In this document: positions 39,264 to 48,710 of the stretch, in pieces
How positions within the stretch are numbered: position 1 is the first letter of the stretch
How the letters are laid out: each line of letters starts with the position of its first letter
NCBI GenBank assembly: GCA_015060015.1
Contig: SUZG01000004.1
Span: 57,503 to 121,502, forward strand
DNA from: Rikenellaceae bacterium
GTDB lineage: Bacteria; Bacteroidota; Bacteroidia; Bacteroidales; Rikenellaceae
Reading direction: 5' to 3'
Length of the DNA: 64,000 nucleotides
Notes under the pieces: model-generated
What the model was told of the DNA's origin: nothing
Seen by the model: the letters and a program-made list of their open reading frames with translations, nothing else
The model's database searches: none
Made by a program: the position numbers and the translations under genes

Positions 39264-40793
39264 TTAGATGGTTTTGTGAGAGAGGTGTCCCTCGACATAT
39301 ATGGCACTGAAAGGTCGTGCCGGACATAGAGCCTCGCAAGCTCCGCAACCTATGCAAAGCGATGTGTTTATGGCCGGTATCTTGCGTGATTTTTCATCCT
39401 TGGGGTCGAGTGCTACCATGGTGATAGCTGCCGATGGGCAGTGTCGCTGGCAGTTGTCGCAATCGACATCATCTGTTACGACGACGCAGTTCTTCTTAAC
39501 CCATACGGCGTGTCCAATCTGTGTGGAGGACTTCTCCACTACGCTTATCGGCTTTATGGCTCCTGCGGGACACACCTCCGAACATTTGTTGCACTCCGGA
39601 CGGCAATAGCCCTTCTCGAACGACAGATGAGGCTGCATAAAGTTTGTCAGGCTTGCCGATGGCCGCAGTACTTGCGACGGACATACCGCCACACATAGCT
39701 GACAGCCGGTGCAACGTGCCGCCATATTGCGTGCCGCCAGCGAGCCTGCGGGTAGTATGGCGTTGCGTCGTGGTGGAGCTATCTTGTCTGCCAATGTAGC
39801 ATAACCGCCGTCGAGTTTCATCTCTTGTGCCTTCACTGCCGAGGCGGTCAATATGCCGGCTGTGACTATAAATGTACTGCGAGAGATGCCCTCGCCACCT
39901 TTGCCCTGCTCGGCTTTGTTTTGCTCTGTCTGCTGCTGCGATGCGGAGCCCTGCGTGTCGGCTGTTTGTGTAGCCTCTCGTCGCCAGGTGTAGCTTATCG
40001 CACCCTTGTTGCAGACATCGATACAATCCATGCATACCACGCAACGGCTGTAATCTATGGCGTGACGCTTCACGTCGATACACGACGACTTGCAATTGCG
40101 GGCACAGAGGTTGCAGTTGATGCACTTCTCGCGGTTGATAACGGGTTTGAGTAGCGAGAAACGCGACAATACGCCCAGAATAGTACCTACGGGGCATACC
40201 GTGTTGCAATATTGGCGACCTCTGTACCATGACCATACGGCCAACGTCAGAAGTGTTATGACGGCAATGACAAAGGTGCCTAATCCGCGAATCCATACGT
40301 CGGTAGAGTAAAAGGCGTAGCTGTCGGCTCTCTCGGCGAAGTAGGCCAAAAGATTGTTCCCCCACTGCCAGATGGGTGCGAGAATATTTTGTGCTATACG
40401 GCCATACGCACTGTATGGTGCTATAATCAGAGCCAGTGAGCCGAAGCCCAGAGCTAACGTAAGGCAGAATATTACAAAGATAGTCCAGCGTATGACCGGC
40501 TTGGCAGGACGAAATTTGAAGCGGTTCTTCTTGTGACGGCCTCCACCCCACGCGAAGATATCCTGCATAACGCCCAATGGGCAGATGACCGAACAGTAGA
40601 TGCGGCCGAAAAGAAGTGTGAGGATAACCAGCCCCACGACCACTCCTGCGTTGAGAGCCAGCACTGCCGGCAGAAACTGAATCTTCGCCATCCACCCTGC
40701 CCACGCGTGAATGGTTCCCGTAAAGTCGAGGAACAGAAGCGTGATAAGCGAGAAGAAAATAGCGGCAAAAATGATGCGTAATTTGCGTAACAT
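39264..40793 (-). CDS. Membrane-anchored 4Fe-4S polyferredoxin (NapH/YccM-like N-terminus)
   Basis: N-terminal TM helices; CSVICPLGVMQD, CNTVCPVGTILG; CINCNLCARNC, CVVCMDCIDVC, CTGCQLCVAVC, CIGCGACEALC. Confidence 0.85.
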   Translation of the reverse strand: MLRKLRIIFAAIFFSLITLLFLDFTGTIHAWAGWMAKIQFLPAVLALNAGVVVGLVILTLLFGRIYCSVICPLGVMQDIFAWGGGRHKKNRFKFRPAKPVIRWTIFVIFCLTLALGFGSLALIIAPYSAYGRIAQNILAPIWQWGNNLLAYFAERADSYAFYSTDVWIRGLGTFVIAVITLLTLAVWSWYRGRQYCNTVCPVGTILGVLSRFSLLKPVINREKCINCNLCARNCKSSCIDVKRHAIDYSRCVVCMDCIDVCNKGAISYTWRREATQTADTQGSASQQQTEQNKAEQGKGGEGISRSTFIVTAGILTASAVKAQEMKLDGGYATLADKIAPPRRNAILPAGSLAARNMAARCTGCQLCVAVCPSQVLRPSASLTNFMQPHLSFEKGYCRPECNKCSEVCPAGAIKPISVVEKSSTQIGHAVWVKKNCVVVTDDVDCDNCQRHCPSAAITMVALDPKDEKSRKIPAINTSLCIGCGACEALCPARPFSAIYVEGHLSHKTI

Positions 40794-41044
40794 ATAGTGC
40801 GGTTTGTATAACACGATAAATTTTCTGTCACACAAATATATGCAAAGGCGAGAAAAAATGCAAATACACGATACTCTCTTTTCGTGTTTTGCCCTATAAG
40901 ATGCCGCTTTTGGTCATAACAGTCAATTATTCGGGCCATAATCTGCCACTGCACAATAAATGGCACAGGCTTTGCAATTATCTATTACAGCTGTGGCACT
41001 GGAAGTGCTACGGTGAGGTTTCTTCATTTATTTAAGTTTGGGTT

Positions 41045-41129
41045 AGTAGTTTAGAGGAGCAATCCTCAGAGGTAGGCGGCAGTCGTGAGACTCCCGCCTA
41101 TTTTCGTTTTTTTGCTCCTCTAAACTACT
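41045..41129. repeat. 18-bp perfect inverted repeat enclosing a terminator-like hairpin
   Basis: agtagtttagaggagcaa (41045-41062) / ttgctcctctaaactact (41112-41129). Confidence 0.85.
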
Positions 41130-41407
41130 TTCAACCTGCTCACGCAGCAAGCCTCTGCCCGCTTGTGTGCAAAGGGCTCTACGAGCCTATGTCGCTATTG
41201 GCGCGTGGCTATTCGTGCAAGCCCGACAGCCATTCGCCAACATCGCCAAACTACTTTGTAGTTACCTTTGCCCACCTGCGCTCGGAGCCTTTGTTCTGCT
41301 CCTGCGGTCGTTAGTAGTTTTATAGGTGCTTCGCGGCTGTTTTTTTTGTTGGAGCAATTCCCGAGGTAGGCGGCAGTCGTGAGACTCCCGCCTATTTTCG
41401 TTTTTTT
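41069..41407. repeat. 45-bp perfect direct repeat, two copies
   Basis: gaggtaggcggcagtcgtgagactcccgcctattttcgttttttt at 41069-41113 and 41363-41407. Confidence 0.9.
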
Positions 41408-41934
41408 TGCTTCTCTAAACTACTTTCAGCTTGTTGCGTCTCGGACGGCTTGTTTGCGAGTTATGGCGGTGGCGTATCGCTTTGCTCTTACGATGCAAAG
41501 AGCCGATGCCGCCAAGTAAATATAGGGAATATAAGTGGTTTTTGTGAATTTAGGGAGTTTTGGGCATTTAGAGATTACGCAAAATCAATTTTGAATTTTG
41601 AATTTTCGAGAACAAAACAGATGCCGAAATAGCCTTGTTATACAGATTTTATATAGCTAAAGCTATATATTATGATAATTAAACACATTGGTCGTAATAT
41701 CATCCTATTTGGTCATTTTGATATGAAAAAGAGCTTATTTATGCAATATTATCAAATCAGAAAGCCTAAAACCAGGAGGAGCCACCAAAGTCAATTTATT
41801 GATTATCAATTCTTTCCATACAACGCCCATTAGCTATGCACCCTAACGCGACCAGCGAATTATTAAAAAAAATCTATATCAAAATCAAAAGTTAATAAAT
41901 CAAAAGATATCATTGTAATTAGAATGAAAAGGCT

Positions 41935-41942
41935 TAACTTTG
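41935..41942 (+). promoter_or_regulatory. -7 element TAACTTTG upstream of susC/susD-like pair
   Basis: TAnnTTTG with upstream TTG at about 19-bp spacing. Confidence 0.5.
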
Positions 41943-42112
41943 TTTATAATGTGGGGATAGTGTGCCTATGTGCAAGATTTTACCGGAAATATATAGTTTG
42001 ACAGAGTATTTTGCCCACGATTAAAGGCTCTAAAATCAGAGGATACAAGGCAAAAACAACAAGACACAAAAATACAAAAATAAACTTTATTATTAATTAT
42101 AACTTTCTATTT

Positions 42113-45100
42113 ATGAGGAAAACACTCTACTATGGATTTGTACTCCTACTTTGTAGTGTTATGCTGGCAAGTGCAATGCCGGCTATGGCTACAGATTTGG
42201 AGGTGAGTGTACCTATGGAGGAAGATTCTCAGCAAGACAAGAAGCACATTGTCGGACAAGTCATTGATGAGAATGGTTATCCCTTGCCAGGTGCAACGGC
42301 CCTTATCAAAGGTCGTCCGAACGGTGCTATTACCGACAATGAAGGTCGTTTTGAGCTGAATGTGTCGGAGCGCGATGTTCTTGTGGTAAGTTACCTCGGT
42401 TATGTCGAGCAGGAGGTTGATGTTAGAGGTAAAACAAGCCTCACCATCAAGATGGAGCCTCTGGGCGAGATTGAAGAGGTGGTTGTGACCGCATTTGGTC
42501 AGCAGAAGAAGGAGTCTATCGTGGCCTCTATCGAGACCATCAGCCCGAAAGATTTGCGCGTACCATCAAGTAACTTGACAACAGCGCTTGCAGGTCGTGT
42601 TGCAGGTCTTATCTCCTATCAGCGAAGCGGTGAGCCGGGTAAGGATAACGCAGAGTTCTTTATTCGTGGTGTGACCACCTTCGGTTATGCTCAGTCACCG
42701 ATGATTTTGTTGGATGGTTTCGAGGTGTCGGCTAATGAGTTGGCGCAAGTAGACCCCGACAATATCGAGAATTTCTCGATTATGAAGGACGCAACTGCTG
42801 CGGCTCTTTATGGTTCGAAGGGTGCAAATGGTGTAATCTCAGTGACAACAAAGATGGGTCGCGAGGGTAAATTGTCAATCTCGTTCCGCCACGAGTCTCG
42901 CTTCTCAATGCCTACCATGTTGCCTGAGACTATCGACGGTGTGTCGTACATGAAATTGTACAACCAGGCGTTGCATAACGATACTCCACTTGCTCCGCCC
43001 CGCTACTCTACCGATAAAATCAACGGAACAGCGGCCGGTTTGAACCCGATGATTTACCCTAATATCGATTGGTATGACGCTATGTTTGAGAAGTTTACCT
43101 ACAACTCACACTATGCTCTTAATGCCAGCGGTGGTGGTAAGATTGCCCGTTACTACATGGCTGTTGCATGGGACCGCGATACAGGTATCTTGAAGGATAA
43201 TGATATCAACAACTTCCGCAACAATATCGATATCAATCGTTATAACATCTTGGCGAAGATTAATGTCAATCTTACAAACACTACCCGTTTGGATTTGAGT
43301 CTTAACTCAATCTTCCAGGATTATCAGGGTCCGCTGGATGAGGCTACCGCTGTATTTAACTCAGTTATGGCGGGTAACCCCGTAGAATTCCCGATGGTAT
43401 GGCGTCCCGATGAGAAGTATCAGTATGTTCGCCATGTCTTGTTCGGTATCGACTCGGATGCTTCGATGATCAACCCCTATGCAAGCATGGTACGCGGTTA
43501 TCGTGATGGTTTTGCAAGTAACATCATCACTCAGGCTACCTTGGAGCAGGATTTGCACGCCTTGACCAAGGGTTTGATTTTCCGCGCCAAGTTCTCGATT
43601 GGTGCCGAGGGTTCTAATATGACAAGCCGTGCTTATGCTCCCTTCTACTACACATTGAAGGAGTATGACAAACTCAATGATGTATATACCTTGAACTTGA
43701 TGCGCGAGGGTAATGAGGCATTGAGCGATCCTTCACAGGCCCGTTCTACCTTCTATCGCACATATTATGAGTTTGGCTTGCACTACAACCGTACATTTAA
43801 CGATGCTCATGATGTTACAGCGCAGGTCATCTACACCATGGACGAGGACCGCAATAGTAACGATGGTCCTATCACCGTATCATTGCCTGCTCGTAACCAG
43901 GGTATCCGCGGTCGTGCTACTTATGCATATAAGGGTCGTTATATGGTTGAGGCCTCTTTGACCTACAACGGTTCAGAGAAGTTCCACAAGAGCAAGCGTT
44001 GGGGTTTGTTCCCCGCAGTTGCTGCCGGTTATATGATCTCTAACGAGAAGTTCTGGCAGGACGGTGGTATCTCACGCATTATCCCAAAGTTGAAGTTTAA
44101 GTACTCTTGGGGTCGTGTAGGTAACGATGCTATGGGTGACCGTTTCCTCTTCCTCTCGAACATCTCTCTTGGTGGAGGTGGTTACATCTTCGGTAACAAC
44201 TTCGACAATGGTCTTGGAGGTTTCGTAATCGGTCGTGATGCCAATAACGATATTCAGTGGGAGATTTCAGAGAAGCAGAATATCGGTGTAGAGATGAATA
44301 TCGCCAATATGATTGATTTGCAGGTTGAGTACTTCCACGAGTATCGTTCAAAGATTTATATGGAGCGTCAGAACTTGCCACCTTCAATGGGTCTTACTGC
44401 TGCCGTATTCGGTAACCTCGGAGAGGTTGAGTCTGGCGGTATCGATGGTTCTATCGACATTAAGAAGGGCTGGGCAAACGGTTTGTTCATTCAGGGTCGT
44501 TTCAACTTCACCTATGCCGGTGCAGAGATTCGAGTTGCTCCCGAGCCCATGTACGACTATCCATGGCGTTCACGCGTAGGCCATCCCGTAAATCAGACTT
44601 GGGGCTATGTTGCCGAGCGATTGTTTATCGACCAGTCGGATATTGACAACTCTCCGTCTCAGACTTGGGGTGTTGTTCGTCCCGGTGATATCAAGTATCA
44701 GGATATCAATGGCGATGGCGCTATTACCGAGGATGATATGGTGCCAATGGGTTATCCTACATCTCCTGAGATTAACTATGGTGTAGGTTTCTCTATAGGC
44801 TATAAGGGCTTTGACCTTTCAGCATTTGCACAGGGTCAGGACTTGGTGTCGTTCTATATTGACGCCTCTGGCGTTGCTCCATTCGTAGGTCGTCGTAATA
44901 CACTTTCTGTTGTTGCCGACAACCACTGGAGCGTAGATAATCCTATTTCGGAGACTTTCTGGCCTCGTTTGTCTACTCAGAACAACGCCAACAACACTCA
45001 GCGTTCAAGCTGGTGGTTGCGTAACGGCCGTATCTTCCGTTTGAAGACTTTGGAGCTTGGTTACACCTTCCCGCAGAAGTGGTTGAAGAAGACCGGTTTC

Positions 45101-45244
45101 ATTGAGAGTGCCCGAATCTATTTCTCTTCTTCAAACTTGTTCAAGATTGATGATTTTGAGGAGTGGGATATCGAGATGGGTGCCAATGGTTTGGGATACC
45201 CCTTGCAGCGAGTATTCAGCGTCGGTGTTCATATGACATTCTAA
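42113..45244 (+). CDS. SusC/RagA-family TonB-linked outer-membrane protein
   Basis: CarboxypepD_reg domain, TAFGQQKKESIVASIETI, MILLDGFE, ATAAALYGSKGANGVI. Confidence 0.95.
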   Translation: MRKTLYYGFVLLLCSVMLASAMPAMATDLEVSVPMEEDSQQDKKHIVGQVIDENGYPLPGATALIKGRPNGAITDNEGRFELNVSERDVLVVSYLGYVEQEVDVRGKTSLTIKMEPLGEIEEVVVTAFGQQKKESIVASIETISPKDLRVPSSNLTTALAGRVAGLISYQRSGEPGKDNAEFFIRGVTTFGYAQSPMILLDGFEVSANELAQVDPDNIENFSIMKDATAAALYGSKGANGVISVTTKMGREGKLSISFRHESRFSMPTMLPETIDGVSYMKLYNQALHNDTPLAPPRYSTDKINGTAAGLNPMIYPNIDWYDAMFEKFTYNSHYALNASGGGKIARYYMAVAWDRDTGILKDNDINNFRNNIDINRYNILAKINVNLTNTTRLDLSLNSIFQDYQGPLDEATAVFNSVMAGNPVEFPMVWRPDEKYQYVRHVLFGIDSDASMINPYASMVRGYRDGFASNIITQATLEQDLHALTKGLIFRAKFSIGAEGSNMTSRAYAPFYYTLKEYDKLNDVYTLNLMREGNEALSDPSQARSTFYRTYYEFGLHYNRTFNDAHDVTAQVIYTMDEDRNSNDGPITVSLPARNQGIRGRATYAYKGRYMVEASLTYNGSEKFHKSKRWGLFPAVAAGYMISNEKFWQDGGISRIIPKLKFKYSWGRVGNDAMGDRFLFLSNISLGGGGYIFGNNFDNGLGGFVIGRDANNDIQWEISEKQNIGVEMNIANMIDLQVEYFHEYRSKIYMERQNLPPSMGLTAAVFGNLGEVESGGIDGSIDIKKGWANGLFIQGRFNFTYAGAEIRVAPEPMYDYPWRSRVGHPVNQTWGYVAERLFIDQSDIDNSPSQTWGVVRPGDIKYQDINGDGAITEDDMVPMGYPTSPEINYGVGFSIGYKGFDLSAFAQGQDLVSFYIDASGVAPFVGRRNTLSVVADNHWSVDNPISETFWPRLSTQNNANNTQRSSWWLRNGRIFRLKTLELGYTFPQKWLKKTGFIESARIYFSSSNLFKIDDFEEWDIEMGANGLGYPLQRVFSVGVHMTF

Positions 45245-45257
45245 ACGATTACGAGAT

Positions 45258-47258
45258 ATGAAAAAGATATTTAGAACACTTATATTTTCAGTTGCAGCCG
45301 TTTTTGCTACAGGCTGTAACTACTTGGACATCGTTCCCGATAACATCTTGAAGTTGGAGGACTTGTTCGAGACAAAGGAGAAGGCTTATAACGCCTTGGG
45401 AGATTGCTACTCGTATCTGCCTAATAATTATAAGGTACACGGCGGTTACCAGATGTTGGGTGACGAGTGGATCGAGATGCAGAGCGAGGCTGTCAAAGGT
45501 AGTCGCACAGAGTGTAGTGGAAATAAGGTTATGCGCGGTTGGAATAACTCGCAGAACCCATTGTTGGACTATTGGTCTGGAGCCAATTGGGGTGTAGACT
45601 ATTATGAGGCTACCCGCATGTGTAATATCGTACTCGGCTATTTGGAGTCAGATGCATTCATCATCGGTTTGGAGGACAAGGAGCGTGAGAATTGGATTGC
45701 ACAGATTAAGATTCTGAAGGCTTACTACCACTACTTCCTTATCCGTATGTATGGTCCTATCATCATCAACGATAAGAATGTAAACTCTCAGGATGATTTG
45801 GATGTAATTCGCCGTTGCCGTCAGCCCGTTGAGGAGTGTTTCCAATATGTTATCGGTTTGATAGACGAAGTGCTTTACAAGGAAGACGGCACAGAGCGTA
45901 ATGTATTGCAGACAACCGCTTCGGTACAGTGGACAGGCCAGATTACAACCGTTATCGCCAAGGCTATTAAGGCTAAGGTGATGGTTACACGCGCCAGCCC
46001 GTTGTTCAACGGAAACTCGGAGTATTATTCGGAGTTCCGCGATGAGAATGGCAACCACTTCTTCCCACAGGAGTATGACGCCAACAAGTGGAAGGAGGCT
46101 TACGATGCAGTAAATGAGGCTATCTTGGCTGCTGAGGCAACAGGTCACCATCTGTATTATTTTGAGAATGACGCAATATACGATGTTCCTTCGTTTGACG
46201 AGGAGTATTGGAATGGTGGCTCAGATATCATCAAGCACTGCTACAACTTGCGTTATGCTATTAACCAGCCTTGGAACAAGGAGCTTATTTGGGGTAACAC
46301 AAAGCCTTGTGGCGCCGATAACCTCAATGTTCACAATGCTTGTATGATTCGTTACGACTACGAGCGCGTATCGAATACATATAGCCACCAGTGGTTGGGA
46401 ACATCTCTCAACATCGTGGAGCGTTTCTATTCAAAGAATGGTGTGCCCATCGAGTATGATGAGACATATTATAACAAGGACCAGTGGTATTCAGTTCGTA
46501 CTATTCCTTCTGACACATATCACGCAGGATATATGCAGCCAGGCGCCAAGACCGCTACGCTCCACCTTAATCGTGAGCCTCGTTTCTATGCTTGGATTGC
46601 AACAGACCGCTGTGTATGGCGTACATGGGAGGAGAATATCGACCTTAAGTTGCGTAATGGCGAGGATCCGGGAGGTCGTACTCCGGGCTCACTCGAGAAC
46701 GACTTCTTCTGGACAGGTATTGCCGTTAAGAAGTATGTTCACCCCGAGTCTTGCGGTGTGACAGCTAATCGTACCGTACAGTTCCCCTATCCGTTTATCC
46801 GTTTAGCCGACCTATATCTGTTGCGTGCGGAGTGCTTGAACGAGGTTTCAGGTCCTTCAAAGGCTGTTTATGATGATATCAACAAGATTCGCAGTCGCGC
46901 AGGTTTGCCCGATATTGAGGATGTGTGGAACAATGCTCAGATTGTTGGCTCTAAGGCCGGTATATGGGTTAACAACAAGGCTCACCTTCGTGAGTTGATT
47001 CATACCGAGCGACTCATCGAGCTTTCATTCGAGGGACAGTCATATTTCGATATTCTTCGTTGGAAACGTGCCGACGAGTTCTATAACAAGCCGGTTCGTG
47101 GTTGGAATGGTTTGGGCACTACTGAATCAGCATTCTATACCGAGACTGTTTGGGAGAATGACCGTCAGTGGAACACACCTCGTGACTATTTGATGCCTAT
47201 TCCTTATGAGGAGATGCTGAAAAACCCGAATATGATTCAGAACCCATATTGGATTTAG
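45258..47258 (+). CDS. SusD/RagB-family nutrient-binding lipoprotein
   Basis: Lipobox ATGCNYLD; YLLRAECLNEV; HTERLIELSFEGQSYFDILRWKRAD. Confidence 0.95.
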   Translation: MKKIFRTLIFSVAAVFATGCNYLDIVPDNILKLEDLFETKEKAYNALGDCYSYLPNNYKVHGGYQMLGDEWIEMQSEAVKGSRTECSGNKVMRGWNNSQNPLLDYWSGANWGVDYYEATRMCNIVLGYLESDAFIIGLEDKERENWIAQIKILKAYYHYFLIRMYGPIIINDKNVNSQDDLDVIRRCRQPVEECFQYVIGLIDEVLYKEDGTERNVLQTTASVQWTGQITTVIAKAIKAKVMVTRASPLFNGNSEYYSEFRDENGNHFFPQEYDANKWKEAYDAVNEAILAAEATGHHLYYFENDAIYDVPSFDEEYWNGGSDIIKHCYNLRYAINQPWNKELIWGNTKPCGADNLNVHNACMIRYDYERVSNTYSHQWLGTSLNIVERFYSKNGVPIEYDETYYNKDQWYSVRTIPSDTYHAGYMQPGAKTATLHLNREPRFYAWIATDRCVWRTWEENIDLKLRNGEDPGGRTPGSLENDFFWTGIAVKKYVHPESCGVTANRTVQFPYPFIRLADLYLLRAECLNEVSGPSKAVYDDINKIRSRAGLPDIEDVWNNAQIVGSKAGIWVNNKAHLRELIHTERLIELSFEGQSYFDILRWKRADEFYNKPVRGWNGLGTTESAFYTETVWENDRQWNTPRDYLMPIPYEEMLKNPNMIQNPYWI

Positions 47259-47304
47259 TATAGTCATACCTTATATTAACAATAGAAATAATATCAAACT
47301 GAAT

Positions 47305-48696
47305 ATGAAACGATATATATCATTAATACTTATGATGGTCCTCGCTGTCGGTGTACTGAGTTGCACCAAGTCAGAGACTGACGGTGCTTATGATAAAGTA
47401 CCTCCCGGACCTGTTTCAAATGTACAGTATGAGCCCGATTACGGAGGTGGTACCCTATCGTATACTATACCGAGTGACCCAGACTTCCTCTATGTTCGTG
47501 CTGAATATAAAATCGACAATGGTGCAACTATCTCGAGAACAAGTTCTCGTTTTAACAACTCTGTGGAGCTCACCGGTATGGGTGTCGGTCCGTATCAGGT
47601 GGCTCTCTACGCAGTGGATGTGAATGGTAATGAGTCGGAGCCGACTTTGTACACTGTTCAGCCTAAGGGTGCGACAGTTGATCCTATCAGCAAGACCATT
47701 AAACTTATCCCCGGCTTCGGTCTTTTCTACATCTTGGTAAAGAATGAGTTTAATACCGTAGTTGATATCAAGTTGGATTTGTGGGTTAATAACCAGAAGG
47801 TTAAGGACCCCCCAACATTTACCACATCAGCGACTGAGGACCGCATAGAGGTAAAGGGTTTGGAGCGCGATGTTGAGTATACTATCGATGTCAAGATTGT
47901 AGATAACAGTTATGGATATGAGTCAGAGATGGTAACCTACTCAAATATGTCGATTCTCTATGACGACACCTTGAACATGAAGCCATTGAAGATTATCGAC
48001 GACCCCCGTTTGTATGGAGATCAGTGGGATCAGTCTTTGAACTACCCCGATAATCAGAACTTGAACAACTACACGGGTGCGCCCAAGACCGTTTTGTGGC
48101 AGGATGGAGCTCCTGTTGCTCGTAACAAGATGTATAAATTTAGCGAGTTCCGCAATGCTCGTATTCGTCACAACGAGGCAAGTATCTACCTCTTCTGGGA
48201 TGGTCGCCCCGACACTCACTTCGAGACAGGTGACTGGGATGTAGGTCAGGGTCCCGATTGGCCATGGTGCTACTTCATTGATATGGGGCGCGAGGTACAA
48301 ATCAGCCGCTTCTGCATCTGGCAGGTTGAGCCTTGTGCATTCGGTAGAATGGCCGGAGGTTTGCGCTCGTTCGAGATGTGGGGAAGTAATGACCCAACTC
48401 CCGAGGATGGCCTTCTCGATGATTGGGAGTTGATTGGAAAGTATACTATCAAGGTTCCTGCCGACGAGATTGACAAGCAGATTGAGATTGAGGAGGGTAC
48501 CGAGTTCCAAATTGACCCCGATAATCCGAAGTTCTCTCGTACATTCCGTTATTGGCGTTTCCGCGGCTTGTCAGACTGGCCCGTAACCACCAACCCGGGT
48601 GACAGATATTGGGCATCAGGCCGTTTGTCGGACATCATGCTTCTAGGTAAGGAGGTTGATGCTAATGCTAATGCTAATGCTGATGTTAATCAATAA
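47305..48696 (+). CDS. Surface lipoprotein, DUF4959/DUF5000-like, with discoidin-like C-terminal region
   Basis: Lipobox VGVLSC; PPGPVSNVQYEPDYGGGTLSYTIP; YRYWRFRGLSDWP-type C-terminal region; co-directional after susD. Confidence 0.7.
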   Translation: MKRYISLILMMVLAVGVLSCTKSETDGAYDKVPPGPVSNVQYEPDYGGGTLSYTIPSDPDFLYVRAEYKIDNGATISRTSSRFNNSVELTGMGVGPYQVALYAVDVNGNESEPTLYTVQPKGATVDPISKTIKLIPGFGLFYILVKNEFNTVVDIKLDLWVNNQKVKDPPTFTTSATEDRIEVKGLERDVEYTIDVKIVDNSYGYESEMVTYSNMSILYDDTLNMKPLKIIDDPRLYGDQWDQSLNYPDNQNLNNYTGAPKTVLWQDGAPVARNKMYKFSEFRNARIRHNEASIYLFWDGRPDTHFETGDWDVGQGPDWPWCYFIDMGREVQISRFCIWQVEPCAFGRMAGGLRSFEMWGSNDPTPEDGLLDDWELIGKYTIKVPADEIDKQIEIEEGTEFQIDPDNPKFSRTFRYWRFRGLSDWPVTTNPGDRYWASGRLSDIMLLGKEVDANANANADVNQ

Positions 48697-48710
48697 ATTA
48701 GATTGAGTAT

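Noticed and set aside
39496-40704. 402-aa ORF in another frame of the polyferredoxin gene
   Set aside because: Same strand, alternate frame of a clear Fe-S protein; Arg-rich nonsense translation.
41450-41632. 60-aa ORF in the 41-kb gap
   Set aside because: No motif, alternative-start ORF in AT-rich non-coding sequence with repeats.
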